DNA of 64,000 nucleotides from assembly GCA_021432635.1 (NCBI GenBank), contig MU270025.1, positions 1,225,106-1,289,105 on the forward strand. The letters are read 5' to 3'. Below, piece after piece: positions 22,900 to 34,714 of the stretch. Within the stretch, counting starts at the first letter, position 1, and every line of letters begins with the position of its first letter. Under the pieces are notes generated by a model. That model saw only the letters and a list, made by a program, of their open reading frames with translations, made no database searches and had not been told where the DNA came from. The translations under genes were made by a program, and so were the position numbers. Source of the stretch: Thozetella sp. PMI_491. Its lineage: Eukaryota > Ascomycota > Sordariomycetes > Chaetosphaeriales > Chaetosphaeriaceae.

Positions 22900-24721
22900 A
22901 TGTTTATCTTGTCTCAGTTGGAATTTCTAGACACGCGTTCCACTTACTTTCTTGCCGTATGTAGTCTTGCCTTATGGGTCACTTATTCTACCGCTGTCTG
23001 TTGGCTTCGCCTACGCCACATTCCGGGCCCTCGGTTGGCGCCATTCTCTCACTTCTGGCTCATCCGCAACACGCTCCTGGGTACACAAGCGAAAGAGATG
23101 GTGAGGCTTCAAAAATATGGGTCTCTAGTTCGTGTTGGTCCGAACTATCTGGTGACAGATGACCCGGCTCTACTGCGTAAAATAGCAGGGGCTAGGAGCG
23201 GTTATAACCGAGACAACTGGTACCTTGGGGGGAGATTCGATTCCAACCATGACAATGTGTTCAGCATACTGGATGCAGCTACACACGATAAACACAAGGC
23301 GCGCCTGGCAGACGGGTACGCCGGTCGTGACAATGTCGATATCGAAGGTGGCATCAACGCGGTTCTTCAGGACCTAATCGAAGCGATTCAGGGCTGCCAT
23401 CTTTCCTCCGCCTCCGGCGACGACTCTAATCGGCCAACAGACTTGAATATCTTGGCGAGATATTTTACCATAGACGTCATTACAAAGCTGGCGTATGGCA
23501 AGGAATTGGGCTTTCTCAAGTCCGGAGAAGACTTGTTTCACTTTACAGCTGCTGTCGAACAGTTCGCCCGGGCATTTTCCGTGTTGATTGACGTGCCTTC
23601 TCTTCGGTGGCTTGCAAAGTCTAAATCGTCACCTCTTGCTAGTTTTTTCTCTCCAAAGCCTACAGATAAGATCGGGTTCGGGAGGATTTTAAAGTGAGAC
23701 CTATGATTTCGGATCAGGAGGACCCCGAATGATTCGCGAAACTAAGGCGTACGTGGAACAGGTTTGGCCACGAAATTATCCAACAGCGGTTCGAAAAGAA
23801 CTTGACCGATCAAACTGATATGATGGTAAGCTCGAGCCCATGATAAATGCATTACCCCCCGAACACTTCATTTCGAGTATCTAGCTCATCTCTCGCGTTT
23901 TGCCCAGGGTTCCTTCATGCGCCACGGCCTGACTCAGGAGGAATGTGAAGCCGAGGCTCTGGTTCAGATTTTCGCCGGCTCTGACACGACAGCGACCGCA
24001 ATCCGAGTTACGATGTTGTATATGATGGCTACACCGCGTGTTTATCAGCGCTTCAAGGAAATAATACGAGAAATGGTCGCACAAGGAAGCGTTTCCGCCC
24101 CAATCACAATGTCAGAAGCCAAGAAAATACCTTACCTTCAAGTTCGTCCCTCACTTCGTTATTTTAGTTCCACTTCCATGCTCGTATCATCCTAACCAGA
24201 CATTGGCTAAGGCAATAATATACGAAGGGCTTCGGATGCGTCCACCTGCTATCCATGGGCAGTTTAAAACTGTTCCGCCACAAGGCGAGACCTACAACGG
24301 CCTCTTCATCCCTGGCGGCACGGCCATCGGGAACAACCACGTGCTGACCATGAGATCTCGGGAGATTTTCGGCAGTGACGTATAGTTGTTCCGCCCAGAG
24401 CGCTTCATAGACTGCGACTCGGCAAGACATGAAAAGATGGAACACACTGTCGAGTTATGCTTTGGAGGCGGGCGTTGGATGTGTGCTGGGAAATTGGTGG
24501 CTTTCATCGAGATGAACAAAACATACTTCGAGGTTTACGCTTCTTTCCAGGAATTAACGATCTGCCATCTAAGTATGGCATGTTATGACAATTCTAATCA
24601 TACATAGTTAATGCGGCATTTCGATTTCCAGCTAATATATCCAGGTAAGGCGTGGGAAGAGGAGTCGGGAGCGATTTGGATTCAGAAGAACCTGTGGGTG
24701 AGGATAAGTGAAGCAGAATAA
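22900..24721 (+). pseudogene. Cytochrome P450 with one in-frame stop
   Basis: Five exons 22900-23693, 23762-23825, 23908-24141, 24200-24532, 24608-24721 encode a complete P450 of the pisatin-demethylase-like group, about 512 codons. Visible parts: N-terminal membrane anchor (residues about 12-35), RHIPGPRLAPF, I-helix AGSDTTA, EGLR (E373-R376), FRPERF, heme loop FGGGRWMC with C459, and the conserved end FQLIYPGKAWEEESG. All junctions keep the frame. A single TAG at 24383-24385 interrupts exon 4 (codon 426), between GSDV and LFRPERF, before the heme loop, so the protein would lack heme ligation. The family usually has Glu or Gln here; CAG to TAG is one transition. The 19-base GT...AG around the stop is too short to be an intron. 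Recent inactivation, a strain allele or an assembly error are all possible. Upstream of it is a divergent methyltransferase. Confidence 0.85.
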
Positions 24722-24996
24722 GGTTGATTGCGATCTACGAGGCAGCCCATCCCAAGCGATTTTCTAAATACTGCTTTCTCAACAAGAACCAGTTAACACA
24801 TAGTTGCTGTTCCACCGAACTGCCGTACTAATTCACGAAAATTGTGTGTAAATTAGGTACGTAATCTCAAGAAGAGACGATATCTTCGGCGCGTTTGCAG
24901 TTTCGCTGCCTAAAGCTAAGACGCCGACAACCCTAACAATACTCACATCCTAGTCCGATGCCTTGGCTACCTAGCTACTAGCATCTCTAAATCATA

Positions 24997-26489
24997 TCAT
25001 ACATGGTATCCGCAGTCAAACCCGATATCGGAGTCCCGTCGCGATCGCTCGATTATAATTTCATCGGTCCGCCTAATGGAAGTTTGCTCTTGAAGCGTGC
25101 CTAAAATGCTTCGGTCGCTTGAGTCGTCAGTAGCCTTAGCAGCCGGTCGAGATTGTACGCGTGCGAGGCTCTTGGAGCTTGCTTTAGAGCTGTGAAAGGT
25201 GTTCACTGCGTCCAACTTGTACCCGTTAGCTCTGTAGCCACTTCTGCTTCCTGAGCTCCCCGTCCATGTCTTGGCTCGTATCTCCCTGAACAGTAAACGC
25301 AGGAATGGGATGGAGCAAGCCATGACGACTACGGATAGTTCGATCGCGGACCAGTTAAGCAAAGGGACGGATTTGTCTAACATAAAAGTTGAGGTGTTAG
25401 CCAGGAGAGGAAGAGATTCAATGAACGTATTGTATAAAGAGTATGGTCCTGGCTTACAAGTGTAGTCGGCTAAGCTATCCACGAGGTAAGCAGACTTGAC
25501 GCAAGCCATAACACCTGAGCTAATAGGATGTCTTGGTGAGTATACAGCAAGTGGATAAGTGGGAGCAGGACATAATTACACCACACCCATGCCCATGCAA
25601 AGGCAAACGCCGACCTTCTCCACGCGCTTCATTTGCAGCTTCCATATTAAGACGGTTGGGAACATAGCGAGGCCTATATCGGTCATGGCTGAATAAACTA
25701 AGTTGTAAAGGAAGAGTTAGCGCCGGTATAGGCACACCACTATAGGGGAATGGTCGGAGAGAGGAATGACTCCAGTAGAACCCGCAGAATAGTGGCTTAC
25801 CTCCCGCAAATACCGCAAAGTTAACAGAAGGCTCGGTGTCCCAGCATGTTCCAGGTACGCTTGGGTCCCATTTCTTGGCGATCGGAGTGCAGCTCACAAA
25901 GAATGTGAGAGCGCACATCCACATAACAACATTGACGGTGATGATGCAAAACCATATCACAATCTTGTGCCAACGCTTGACGGCCAGCCGGAGCAAGGTG
26001 AAGCAGAAAGACGTCTTGGCGAAGGCAATCCCCCAGATGACAAGGGCCTCCCCTATGAAAAGCAACTCGTTTGCCAGTGGAAGTGCCGCGAAGTCAACTA
26101 TGTCCCAAATGTGAACTCCTAGGCCATATTTGGTCGCCAGGCATGTCAATACGTTAGAGGAGACGAGACATGCCTATAGAACGTTAGATGTCTCTTGACC
26201 AGCTCCTTATCAGAAGACGTGGTATAGAAGCGTCTCGCAAAGCCAAGTTTTCGACGCAGAGAGGGAGCACACGAAATCTTGAAGTGGTGGGCCGGGGGGA
26301 GAGGGGAATACTAACCCATGCTACACCCAATAGTGCATCATCAACACTGAGTACTTTCTTGTATCTCACTTTGCAAACAATGCGCGATACGAGGAAGACA
26401 AGGGAGACTGCCGACATAGCGGACGTAGTCCTTATCAGATCATTCTTATTATCTTCCAGAATTGGCGGCGCGCTAGTCTGGTTAGCCAT
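24997..26489 (-). CDS. PTH11-like rhodopsin-family membrane protein
   Basis: Four exons on the minus strand: 26489-26316, 26173-25801, 25688-25587, 25514-24997; 388 aa. Seven hydrophobic segments can be counted: SAMSAVSLVFLVSR; DDALLGVAWACLVSS; LLFIGEALVIWGIAFAKTS; IVIWFCIITVNVVMW; TDIGLAMFPTVLIW; GVCLCMGMGVMAC; and IELSVVVMACSIPFL. Family motifs FAKTSFCFTLLRL and PIAKKWDP fit the fungal rhodopsin domain (PF20684), which includes the Magnaporthe surface sensor Pth11. There is no CFEM domain and no cleaved signal peptide; the C-terminal 100 residues are a Ser/Arg-rich cytoplasmic tail. Probable role: plasma-membrane sensor or receptor; ligand unknown. The third intron has an atypical GTGTGG donor, chosen because the GTGTAA alternative breaks the frame. 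The ATG at 26489 places Met just before the first TM region. Confidence 0.87.
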
Positions 26490-28671
26490 GGTCGCGACGA
26501 GGAATATAGGGACCCCGGGCAAATAGAGGGAACAAAAAGGCGCAAAGGGATCGCAAGTTAGATTTACAAGTGTGACATGAGTCAGTGAAAGATGTGCTTG
26601 GGCAAAGAGCATTGCCAACCAGAACAAGATATACTACTCTCAGCCTCACAAGAGGCTTACTTAAACCAGGCATCTGAAATACTGCTCTCAACTCAGTAAA
26701 CCGACTGCAGACTGGATCTGGTAGGGCATCTCCTTCGAGCAAAAGCACTCGCACGCCGGTCTTGAGGTAGTCTTGGTACTGCAACACACTACATTTGCGT
26801 CGAGCACCCACCCGAGCACGGTGCCGAGACGCCAGGAGGGCCAGCAGGCCGAACGTTGATGCACGAGGCGGCAGCTCCCCCTGTTTGAGGGCGGCGAAGC
26901 CTTGCTGTTACATAGGTAGCAGCATGGAATATTACCGACGACCTTAGGAAACCGGCTTCAACTTCTTCTCAGTTTCCTAAGTAGGATATGGAAACTGTAA
27001 ACATGCGCAAGCCACCCGCCGTCCTAGCTCCTCACCTTGGCTACGCCGCCGCTCAGGGATGATGATGTTACCCATCCTCGCCGCTAATACCCCTCCGTAA
27101 GACAAAGATTCCTGTGTCTCGATAAGGGGTACGTTACCGTGGTTTCGAGGCGGCCCTCCACGACCCACCTACGGCGGCCAGGGCGGGTTACTGATTCCAT
27201 CGAAATGCTGCAACATCGCACGCGAGCTGCGGGTGGCACAGCGAACTAGGTGCGGCGCGATGACGATATGTGTAAGCTCAATCCATTACAGCTTTCCCCG
27301 CGTGCTTTGCGGTATATCCTCGCCACTAGCCCATCGGCTGCTCTAAAACATAAGCTTAGCAGCCCTAGATGCGGGAACTAGCATAAATGGTGCTTCCTCA
27401 TGACCACTATCATTCAAGGTTGCCCTTCGGACGCTCATCCCGACCTCTATATCGAGAACCCAACCTCAAACCGACAATGCCGGTTTGCCGCGAGGTGGGT
27501 TATCTGGATGGGTAATTGGGTTGACCACCGGAACATCTGCGCCTTTTCTTTGCAGAAGGATCACACCATGCCGGCTCGGGACGACCGACATGGATTTTAG
27601 AAGCACATGCTGCAGTTACCAGGGGGATTGCGTGGGAACGTGGCGAACTGCTACATATCATATGGTCTAGTACTCCGTACGTTATCGAAGACTTCACACA
27701 TTCGATAGGACTAGTTATGGGCCTGGAGCTCGGTGACACTTCCATAGCACTATCGTGAGCCGCCCCTGTATTGCTTAATGGAGAACTCTGCCCGGGAGGC
27801 TGGCCACTTTGTAGTTAGCCGTTCTGGGTTTTGGCGCGGAACCCGAGAGGGGGGCACACACGTGGCAGGGGAACTATTGCTGCAAGTGAACAAACAAAAC
27901 ACAGGAGCCGCGACCGATGCAAGATTGGTCCATTCAGCTGACCCTTCGGAGGCCAGCAGGCGGCACGGGGAAGTGCGAGATACAGGCTTAAAGAGGGGTA
28001 ACACACCTTTGGCGCCGGCTGTGCCTTACCTGAGCGCATGAACGTCGGTGCGCTGCATTCGGGATGAACAGTGTACCTAATGTAAGCCCGGGATTGCCAC
28101 GAATAGGATGCGGGCGTGGCCTGCCGGACACGGCGCGCGCGCCGCAAGGCTGCGTTGGTTCATACGGACCGAATCTATTTGCCAAAGTGACTGAGCACCC
28201 CACGGATTGCGGCTTGACTTCCGCGGAATGATTCCAAGCATCTGGAGCACCGAGGATGTGACCGGAAGATGCAACTTAGATACGCATTTACGAGGAGTCG
28301 AATGTATCCCAGTTCGCGCGCATGAAAGTGGCAGAATTGAGGCCCGGCTAGAGTTTCTTCCTCTCCGACCGGGTCTCCTCTTTGGGGTCTCGCTTGGGCG
28401 CGTTATCTAGCCGTGCGGGGATCCTGTACTGCCCCGAATCAACATACCCCGACGGCTTACCTCTGGGACCGAGGCGTTCGTGGCTCTCCAAGGAAAGAAT
28501 ACGTTTGACATGCCGTGACATACACGATCCCGATGATAATTGATGCGTATATACCATGTTTATTATTTGTAGCCTCTTGTGAATTTACACCTAAACAGAG
28601 ACCCAGACGATACCTCTTTTTCCATATCTAAAATATGTGTATGGTATGTACCAAGTTTCGCAATGTACAAC
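26490..28671. other. 2.2-kb intergenic, no gene recognised
   Basis: Several open frames of 60-110 codons on both strands overlap one another and show no motif. The part 27780-28400 is GC-richer than its surroundings. I see no repeat ends and no transposase motif. Confidence 0.45.
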
Positions 28672-30222
28672 TCACCATGACTTGAGAATTCTAGGGATGA
28701 GATCATCGTTGAACTTCCATAGCATGGTTGAGAAGTCAATGGCAATGGCGTTGCCCGTAAACCACGTCGACCTCTTGCCTTGCAAGCCATACATATCCGA
28801 CATCCACCCAGCCTGCATCTGGGCGGGACTCACCGAGTATCCACCAGGACCATGGTCGGACCAGTCGACGACTTTGAGCTTTTCGCCGTTGAGGTTGGGC
28901 AATGTACCGGCCTTGGCCATCGTCTCTATATTCTTCTGTGCTAGCGCTGCGGCTGCCTCGGGCGTGTATTCGGTGTAATTAGAACCGCTAGTACCGATGC
29001 TGAAAAGATTGGTGTCATTCCCGTAGCTGTTGAAGTCAAGCACGAAAGGCGCGTTAAGGAAAGGTGCCGAGGAGTCCTGAACAGCGATGGCAGGCGTGTT
29101 TTGGAACACGACACCTTTGGTAAGGGCAGAATGGCTAACCACGCCAGTGTGGTATCTGCCATACTTGGGCTTGGAGAAATGCAGCGTCTCATCAGCGTTG
29201 AGATCAAAGGGCGCAAGATTTTCTCGAGTAGGCGGTATGGCAAACAGCAGCTTCTTGGCCTCGATCTTGCGGGTGCCGTTCGGGCCAGAAACAACCAAGC
29301 TGACACCAGTGTCATCACGCTTCGCGGAGGTAACGACAGTATTGAGCAAGACATCATCCCGAAGAAGGGCGGCAATAGCATCGAAAAGGCGTTGGTTGCC
29401 GCCCTGGATGTGGTAGTATGGGATAAGACCCATGTAAACCTTGATGTACGACGCGGAGAACGACTGCAAGACCGTAAGTGTCATGACATCCTTGAAGACG
29501 CCCAGGGAGCCGGCGCCACCTCCAACAGATGACCACAGCAAGGAAAGCGCAAGCGTGGCATTGTATTTGGCGGCGAATTGACCGATCGGCATGAGCAGAT
29601 CTGCGGGGATCTTCGGTCCCGGAGGAAGGTTCCAGAAACCGGGCTCGATCATTTTATCGTATCCATTGTTGATGAGAGCATTGTAGAAATTGACAGTAGC
29701 TGGGATCTCTGAGCTCATGGCCGGGGCGGTGTAGTTGAGCAGCTCCCGGCCGGAGCTAAAGTCAATATACCGAGTGACAGTACTGCCCCTTGGAGCCAAG
29801 CCTTCGACGAGAGTCATGTTATCGAACCGGGCGATGAAGTCCATGGCATCCATGTACGGGAAGTATATCTGAACGCCGAAGTCTCGATACACCTTCAGCA
29901 CCGGATCGTAGTAGGTATCGACATGACCGCCCTGTTGCGCCATGGCACGTTAGCGCGCAGAACTACGGCACCGTTGGGCGCCATGCTTGAGAGATGTTTC
30001 CGAAGCAAAAAAATTGCTCACAAGATTGGACTCCTTCTCGACGACAACGACAGTCTTGTTGTAGTCTTGTCGCAGCCGAACGGCAGCGTGCGAGCCAGCA
30101 GCTCCTCCTCCCACGATGACCACATCCTTTTTGATGACCTCGCAGGTCGCGCGTTGTGATGCCGTGGCAGCCCAGGCCGCGGGCAAGCTGGATAGCGCAA
30201 CGAAGAGCTTGAGGAGCGCCAT
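28672..30222 (-). CDS. Secreted FAD-dependent oxidase (amine-oxidase superfamily)
   Basis: Two exons on the minus strand: 30222-30022 and 29931-28672; 486 aa. A signal peptide spans residues 1-19 (ending PAAWAAT). The FAD-binding Rossmann motif DVVIVGGGAAGSHAAVRL is at 33-50 and is followed by VVVVEKESNLGGHVDTYYDP, in which the splice junction restores the GGHV motif typical of amine oxidase/phytoene-desaturase-like flavoproteins. C-terminal TWFTGNAIAIDFSTMLW resembles the flavin-contacting end of the superfamily. Many N-glycosylation sequons fit secretion. The closest named relatives are the beta-cyclopiazonate-dehydrogenase-like proteins. Substrate is unknown. A TATA-like TGTTTATATC lies about 100 bases upstream of the start. 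Confidence 0.88.
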
Positions 30223-31540
30223 TGTGACCAGAGAGGGATAGGCGAGAAGGGCAGAGGAGATGCGATGCGCTCTTGCAGAACTCCTTCTCTCGGTCGCGGC
30301 TGGAGGGCCGGTGCTTTTTAGATATAAACAGCCTCCGGCTGAATGTATATGGTAGGAACCATTGCCCCACCCCTAAACATGGGGCCACTGTGAAGAAGGG
30401 TCGGGCGTGGCGTTCGAGGTGTAGCAAGGGCGGCATTGCTCTTGTTAAGCTTATTAAATTTGCTTGTATTGTGCTGTGTACCTTAATGGCAGGGACAAGG
30501 GACTCCCTCCGGCGAGCCTTGCCTCATCTGGGCCATGCAACCATAGTTAACGTACCTGAACCAACAGGTGGGGTGAGAGGGGGGCCTCCTCGCCCCCCAC
30601 GACCCCCTGTCAGATGTTGTGATAACGGGATGTGACCCCGCACGCGAGCCGGCCGGCCTGCCCTTCCAGCAGCCTCACCACCTGAGCACTGGCAATTTTC
30701 TATGCATCCGTTACTAAGGAGGAGAAAGTAGATATTTGACTAGGCACCTAAGGGAGTATCCTAGAGCCAGAATTATACGTAGCAATGGCGATCAAAAGGG
30801 CGTTCAATTCCACTAACTAATCCCCGGGCCCCTTTGGACAAAGTGTTTGTTATTTCGGATGCCGCCATATTTCGGAAGTGCGCCAATACTCCCTTGGGCC
30901 GAGTCCGACTGTGCCGCAGGAGAGATACGCAGGGATCTTTTGGTCTGCAAGAAAGCTGCAGTAGGCCATTTGGAAATATACAATATCCCCGTCAATGTCC
31001 AGTGACCAAATAAATAGCAAGCGCGAGCAAAATCGGGAGGCCCATTTGCCTCTTTACCTTGATTTCACCTTGTTTCCAGCAGAGTATGGCTGGATTTTTT
31101 GTTGACTGAAACTTGACAAACCGATCACCAAATGATTAAAGCTCGCCCAGCATTCTATTCAGAGCCCAGATATATTACTGCGCCTAGGCCGGCAAGAGCA
31201 GTGCCATCTTGCAGTATATATCATGTTTGACTTGGCGGTGTACAAAGAGGTTGACCCGGAACTGGCAGGAGAAACCTTTCCCATGGGCATAATTTTCCTA
31301 CCCAAGTAGCCTTAAACTCTCCTCTGGCTGTTCATCACATCGAGACTCAAGAACTGTCCATCTCGACCTGGTTTTTCCTTCGCTTGTCTTGTTAAGTTCA
31401 TACATTGTCCCATCAACCCCTTTCTAGTTGTAATTGCTCTCACGGTAGCTATGTTAGTCCGACATGTAGCTCGAACCATTTATGACGCATCCATTTGTGG
31501 TTCTTTGCGCTTTCCGGCATAGTATCGTTTAATAGCCGAC
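30223..31540. other. 1.3-kb intergenic
   Basis: Upstream DNA of the FAD oxidase and downstream flank of the SDR at 31.5 kb. G-runs and C-runs near 30575-30610 (GGGGGGCC...CCCCCC) could form a weak stem. No gene seen. Confidence 0.4.
30321..30330 (-). promoter_or_regulatory. Putative TATA box of the FAD oxidase gene
   Basis: On the minus strand this reads TGTTTATATC, about 100 bases before the ATG at 30222, a usual distance in fungal genes. Seen by eye only. Confidence 0.35.
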
Positions 31541-32641
31541 TCAGATGGTATCCGAGCCAATATAATCCCGAAGAATCTTCAGGATCCCATCCCACGTCTC
31601 ATGGTATAGCGCGGTGCCTCGCTCGCTTTTCATAAACGCGCTAGGTCTGGGCGAATATATAACACATTAGCCTCATGATTCCTCAGGTCTCGCGTTGGGT
31701 TTCAGTGAAACAGGGCTAGCCGGGGATGCTCTAACAACGAAGGAAAATGCCACGCACTCTTCAATGTGGTCGTTAGTCCATAGCTGGCCTGCACTGTCTG
31801 GCCCCAGCCCGGTTGCACTGACGAGAGTTCGGCTGCCGGCTTCTGCGGTTCGACCGAAGAAGATGTAGAATATTGCCATGAAGAGCTGGGAAATGAAAGG
31901 GAAGTCCCGGCCCATGTTGGTCTTGCACATCCCCGGACAAGATGCGTTGATGACGACGCGCTCGCCGTGTGTGCGCTCGGCCAAGCCGCGCACCACAAAC
32001 ATGCTGGCCAGCTTCGTCAAGTAATACTGACTGTTCAATTCCCATCTTTCTTTATTGTTGATGCGCTGGAGCAGCGTCTCGTCAGGCGCGATCCATTCGG
32101 GCTTGACATGAATACAAGCTGCGCTGTTAACAAACGAGAGGTGCGTCATTGAGGCATCGCCCTCGGGCAGCTGCGCTGTAGTTTCGCGAAACTTCGGAAG
32201 TAGGAGAAGTCCCATTAGAGCGGTCGATAATACGTTGACCTGAAATGTCAGCTCGTAACCCTCCGATCCATCGATGAACTTGGGCGTCGCGACGCCAGCC
32301 GCAAGCTGGGCAACATGCAACCGAGGCACCCGGGCGTTGACGCGGTCAACAAAGTCTTTGACTGAGGCTAGGCTCCCCATATCAACCGTCTCGATGATGA
32401 AGATGCTGGGAGAGCAGTTGGAGGCTTGGATGATAGCTGTCTTGGCAGCCTCGCCTTTTTCTTGCGTGCGGACGCCGAGAATCAGCGGGTTGGCGCCCAG
32501 TCGAGCGTACTTGATGGCGGCGGCATGACCGAGCCCCGAGTTAGCACCAGTAACCAATACCGATTTGTCCTTGTACGAGATATCCGTAGGGTCTCGAGGC
32601 AAGTGTCGCGCTGCCCAGAAAAGCTCCTTCATAGATGTCAT
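31541..32641 (-). CDS. Short-chain dehydrogenase/reductase, two exons
   Basis: Exons 32641-31758 and 31646-31541 on the minus strand; 329 aa. Motifs: TGANSGLG (31-38), Tyr-x3-Lys at Y206-YLT-K210, and CPGMCKTNMGRDFP after it. The usual NAG motif reads AAG here (QLAAGVA), a noticeable change at a structural Asn. Reading straight through exon 1 gives an odd tail ending at 31673; splicing at GTGCGT to the acceptor CCCAG at 31647 instead gives the family's normal end (ALYHETWDGILKIL), so I prefer the spliced form. A second acceptor, CTAG six bases on, would also keep the frame. Class: fungal SDR of the retinol-dehydrogenase/WW-oxidoreductase-like type. Substrate unknown; possibly linked to the oxidase and methyltransferase upstream. 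Confidence 0.87.
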
Positions 32642-34714
32642 GGTGGACTGCGGTTAGATTGGGATGAGAGAACCTGTGAAGTATCAGGCCGTGAGGTTTG
32701 CTCACCACGGACCGGTGAGGTACGAATATATTATATCCCTCGCATCTACGGTGACTTCTATCTCACGGTGTCAACCTTCCCACAGCCCACGGTCAGCATG
32801 TTATATGGGCCGCCGCTACTGTGGTCCTGACTATGGATACAGCGTTACAAAAGTTCGTCCGCATCCGTGCCACTGGCACGCTAGCCCGCTACAGTCTGGT
32901 CGCATGCACTACGGCGGCGCTCCAGCCAACGGACCCAATCAGAGACGCCTTCTTGTAGCATCGGCTTTGGCACCGATAGGATGAGGTTAGCTTTTCTCTA
33001 CTTATATACTAGGAAATTCATGATAGGATGAGGGTCGTGGCGGAATTCCGCCATGCTTAGATTCCCAATTACCGCAACGCCCCAGCAAACGGCATTCGTA
33101 CCCCACAGCTCTGATCCTGAACTCATACGTCCAATTTGTCTGTTCGCCTAAGTTAGGTACCACAAGGGAAATCCGGCAGGGATGTAAAACCGACGTAGCT
33201 AGATAGCTCTGTTTGAGTGCTACCTAACTAAGCACGACAGCCTTCCTGAAAGCAATCTTTGTGGATGTTAGGTGTTATATTTTCTGCTTGCTCTATTCAC
33301 CCTAGAACGTCCCACAACAACCCACTATGATCCACCATTTTTGTCTACCTAAGGTACCCCGGCCATCTAAGATAAATGATACCAAAAAGTCATAAACCAC
33401 TATTTACTTGGTTGTGCAAGCGGAGGTGCGAAAAGAATCTCAGTAGCCCGATCAGGATGGGGATTTGCGCCGCTGGTGCCTATTCCCCCTCTCCATGCTG
33501 CTAATCCGGCATGTCAGCCTTCCAATCAACTAAGCACCTTACATTCCGCGCAGTGCGAAACCTCTTTTCCCTTGTTGATTTGCTTAGTAGCCAAGGGTCT
33601 GTGTTATGGCTCCTTGAATGTCACTTCAATCAAATCGAAAGGAGGAGCTTCGCTGTTACCTGCAAGCCTTGCAGTCTTGACATCGACCGCCCAGGGCGAG
33701 AAACTAAGCCCAATAAACTTTGATTAAGCAATGGGATGTCTTTGAGTAGGGGCAATTCATCTGGTTTACTACACAGGTACTGTGATACGGTCTGCCCTAA
33801 GAAACACCAGTACGGTGCCGGGTTGTCCGAGTCGAGTTTATAGCCAACAATATTGAATATCTGCTCTTATCTGGCGTAGAAAACCCTAGGTGAAACTTAA
33901 TAGTGACACCTTTGCCAGATCGACAGGTCTACATTCTTACTGTATAACGACGCGAGAAACCCCGGATAGATCGAAATGCGATCCAGTTCCGTCTTGCTAA
34001 ACGTTTCCGTCAGGTATTGCGGCGCCGATAACGTCGCAGTCGGGCCCATATTTAAAACTTCGCAACTCTACATGGTTTCCTGCGGAAGCCGCGATCTTAG
34101 TTGAAGACTGATCTCCCACGGTCCTGAGCTGCACTTCATTGGAACGATCCTTATCAACCTCCAGAGGTGAAAACAGAGCATAGGGACACTGTTCTTGAAG
34201 TACTTCTCAGGATGGCAAAAAGGGCGCGGGCAACACTTTTAAGAGATGAGGTGTCGAGGCATGTTTCATTGCCTGACAGCCTTTCATGTGATCCAGCATA
34301 AGGTGCTAGTCTTCGTGGCCAGGCGACTAAAGCAACAACATATGATATAGTTAACTTCTGAAGAAGGTTGGCCCTACGTGCGACATTCGTTTGAACTGGC
34401 TTTGGATTGCATTTCTCTAGCTGGCTCAAGCCTGCTTCTCCGATACCGTGTTGCATTAAGCAGTCTAACCTTACAAGCTGAGTCTCAATTCGCGTTAAAC
34501 GCCCAATGTACTACCATTTCTACAACACCTTTTCATATTGCAGCATTTCTTCCACTCAACTACTGTTAAGAACGAGAGCTCTTGCATTATAGATAAATTG
34601 GGTCTTGCCATTTTGTTCATATCTATCGTCAGCTCTGTGACTACCGCTTTGACTACGATCCGCCCACCATGATCCTAGTTTAGCGTGATTATAGTTTTGG
34701 GGTTTATTAAGACT
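32642..34714. other. 2-kb intergenic
   Basis: Promoter of the SDR and 3' flank of the GH20 gene. Contains AGGTACC/CCTAAGGTACC words at about 33160 and 33350. Two small frames at 33476-33727 have no known motif. No gene seen. Confidence 0.45.
32724..32738 (-). promoter_or_regulatory. Putative TATA box of the second SDR gene
   Basis: The minus strand reads GGATATAATATATTC about 85-95 bases before the ATG at 32641, a good match in sequence and spacing to a TATA element. Confidence 0.42.

Noticed and set aside
24380-24398. Tiny intron that would remove the P450 stop codon
   Set aside because: The GT...AG pair is only 19 bases apart, too short for a fungal intron, and would remove part of the conserved FRPERF motif.
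31673-31757. Unspliced C-terminus of the second SDR
   Set aside because: The read-through tail lacks the family's normal end, which appears once the GTGCGT intron is removed.
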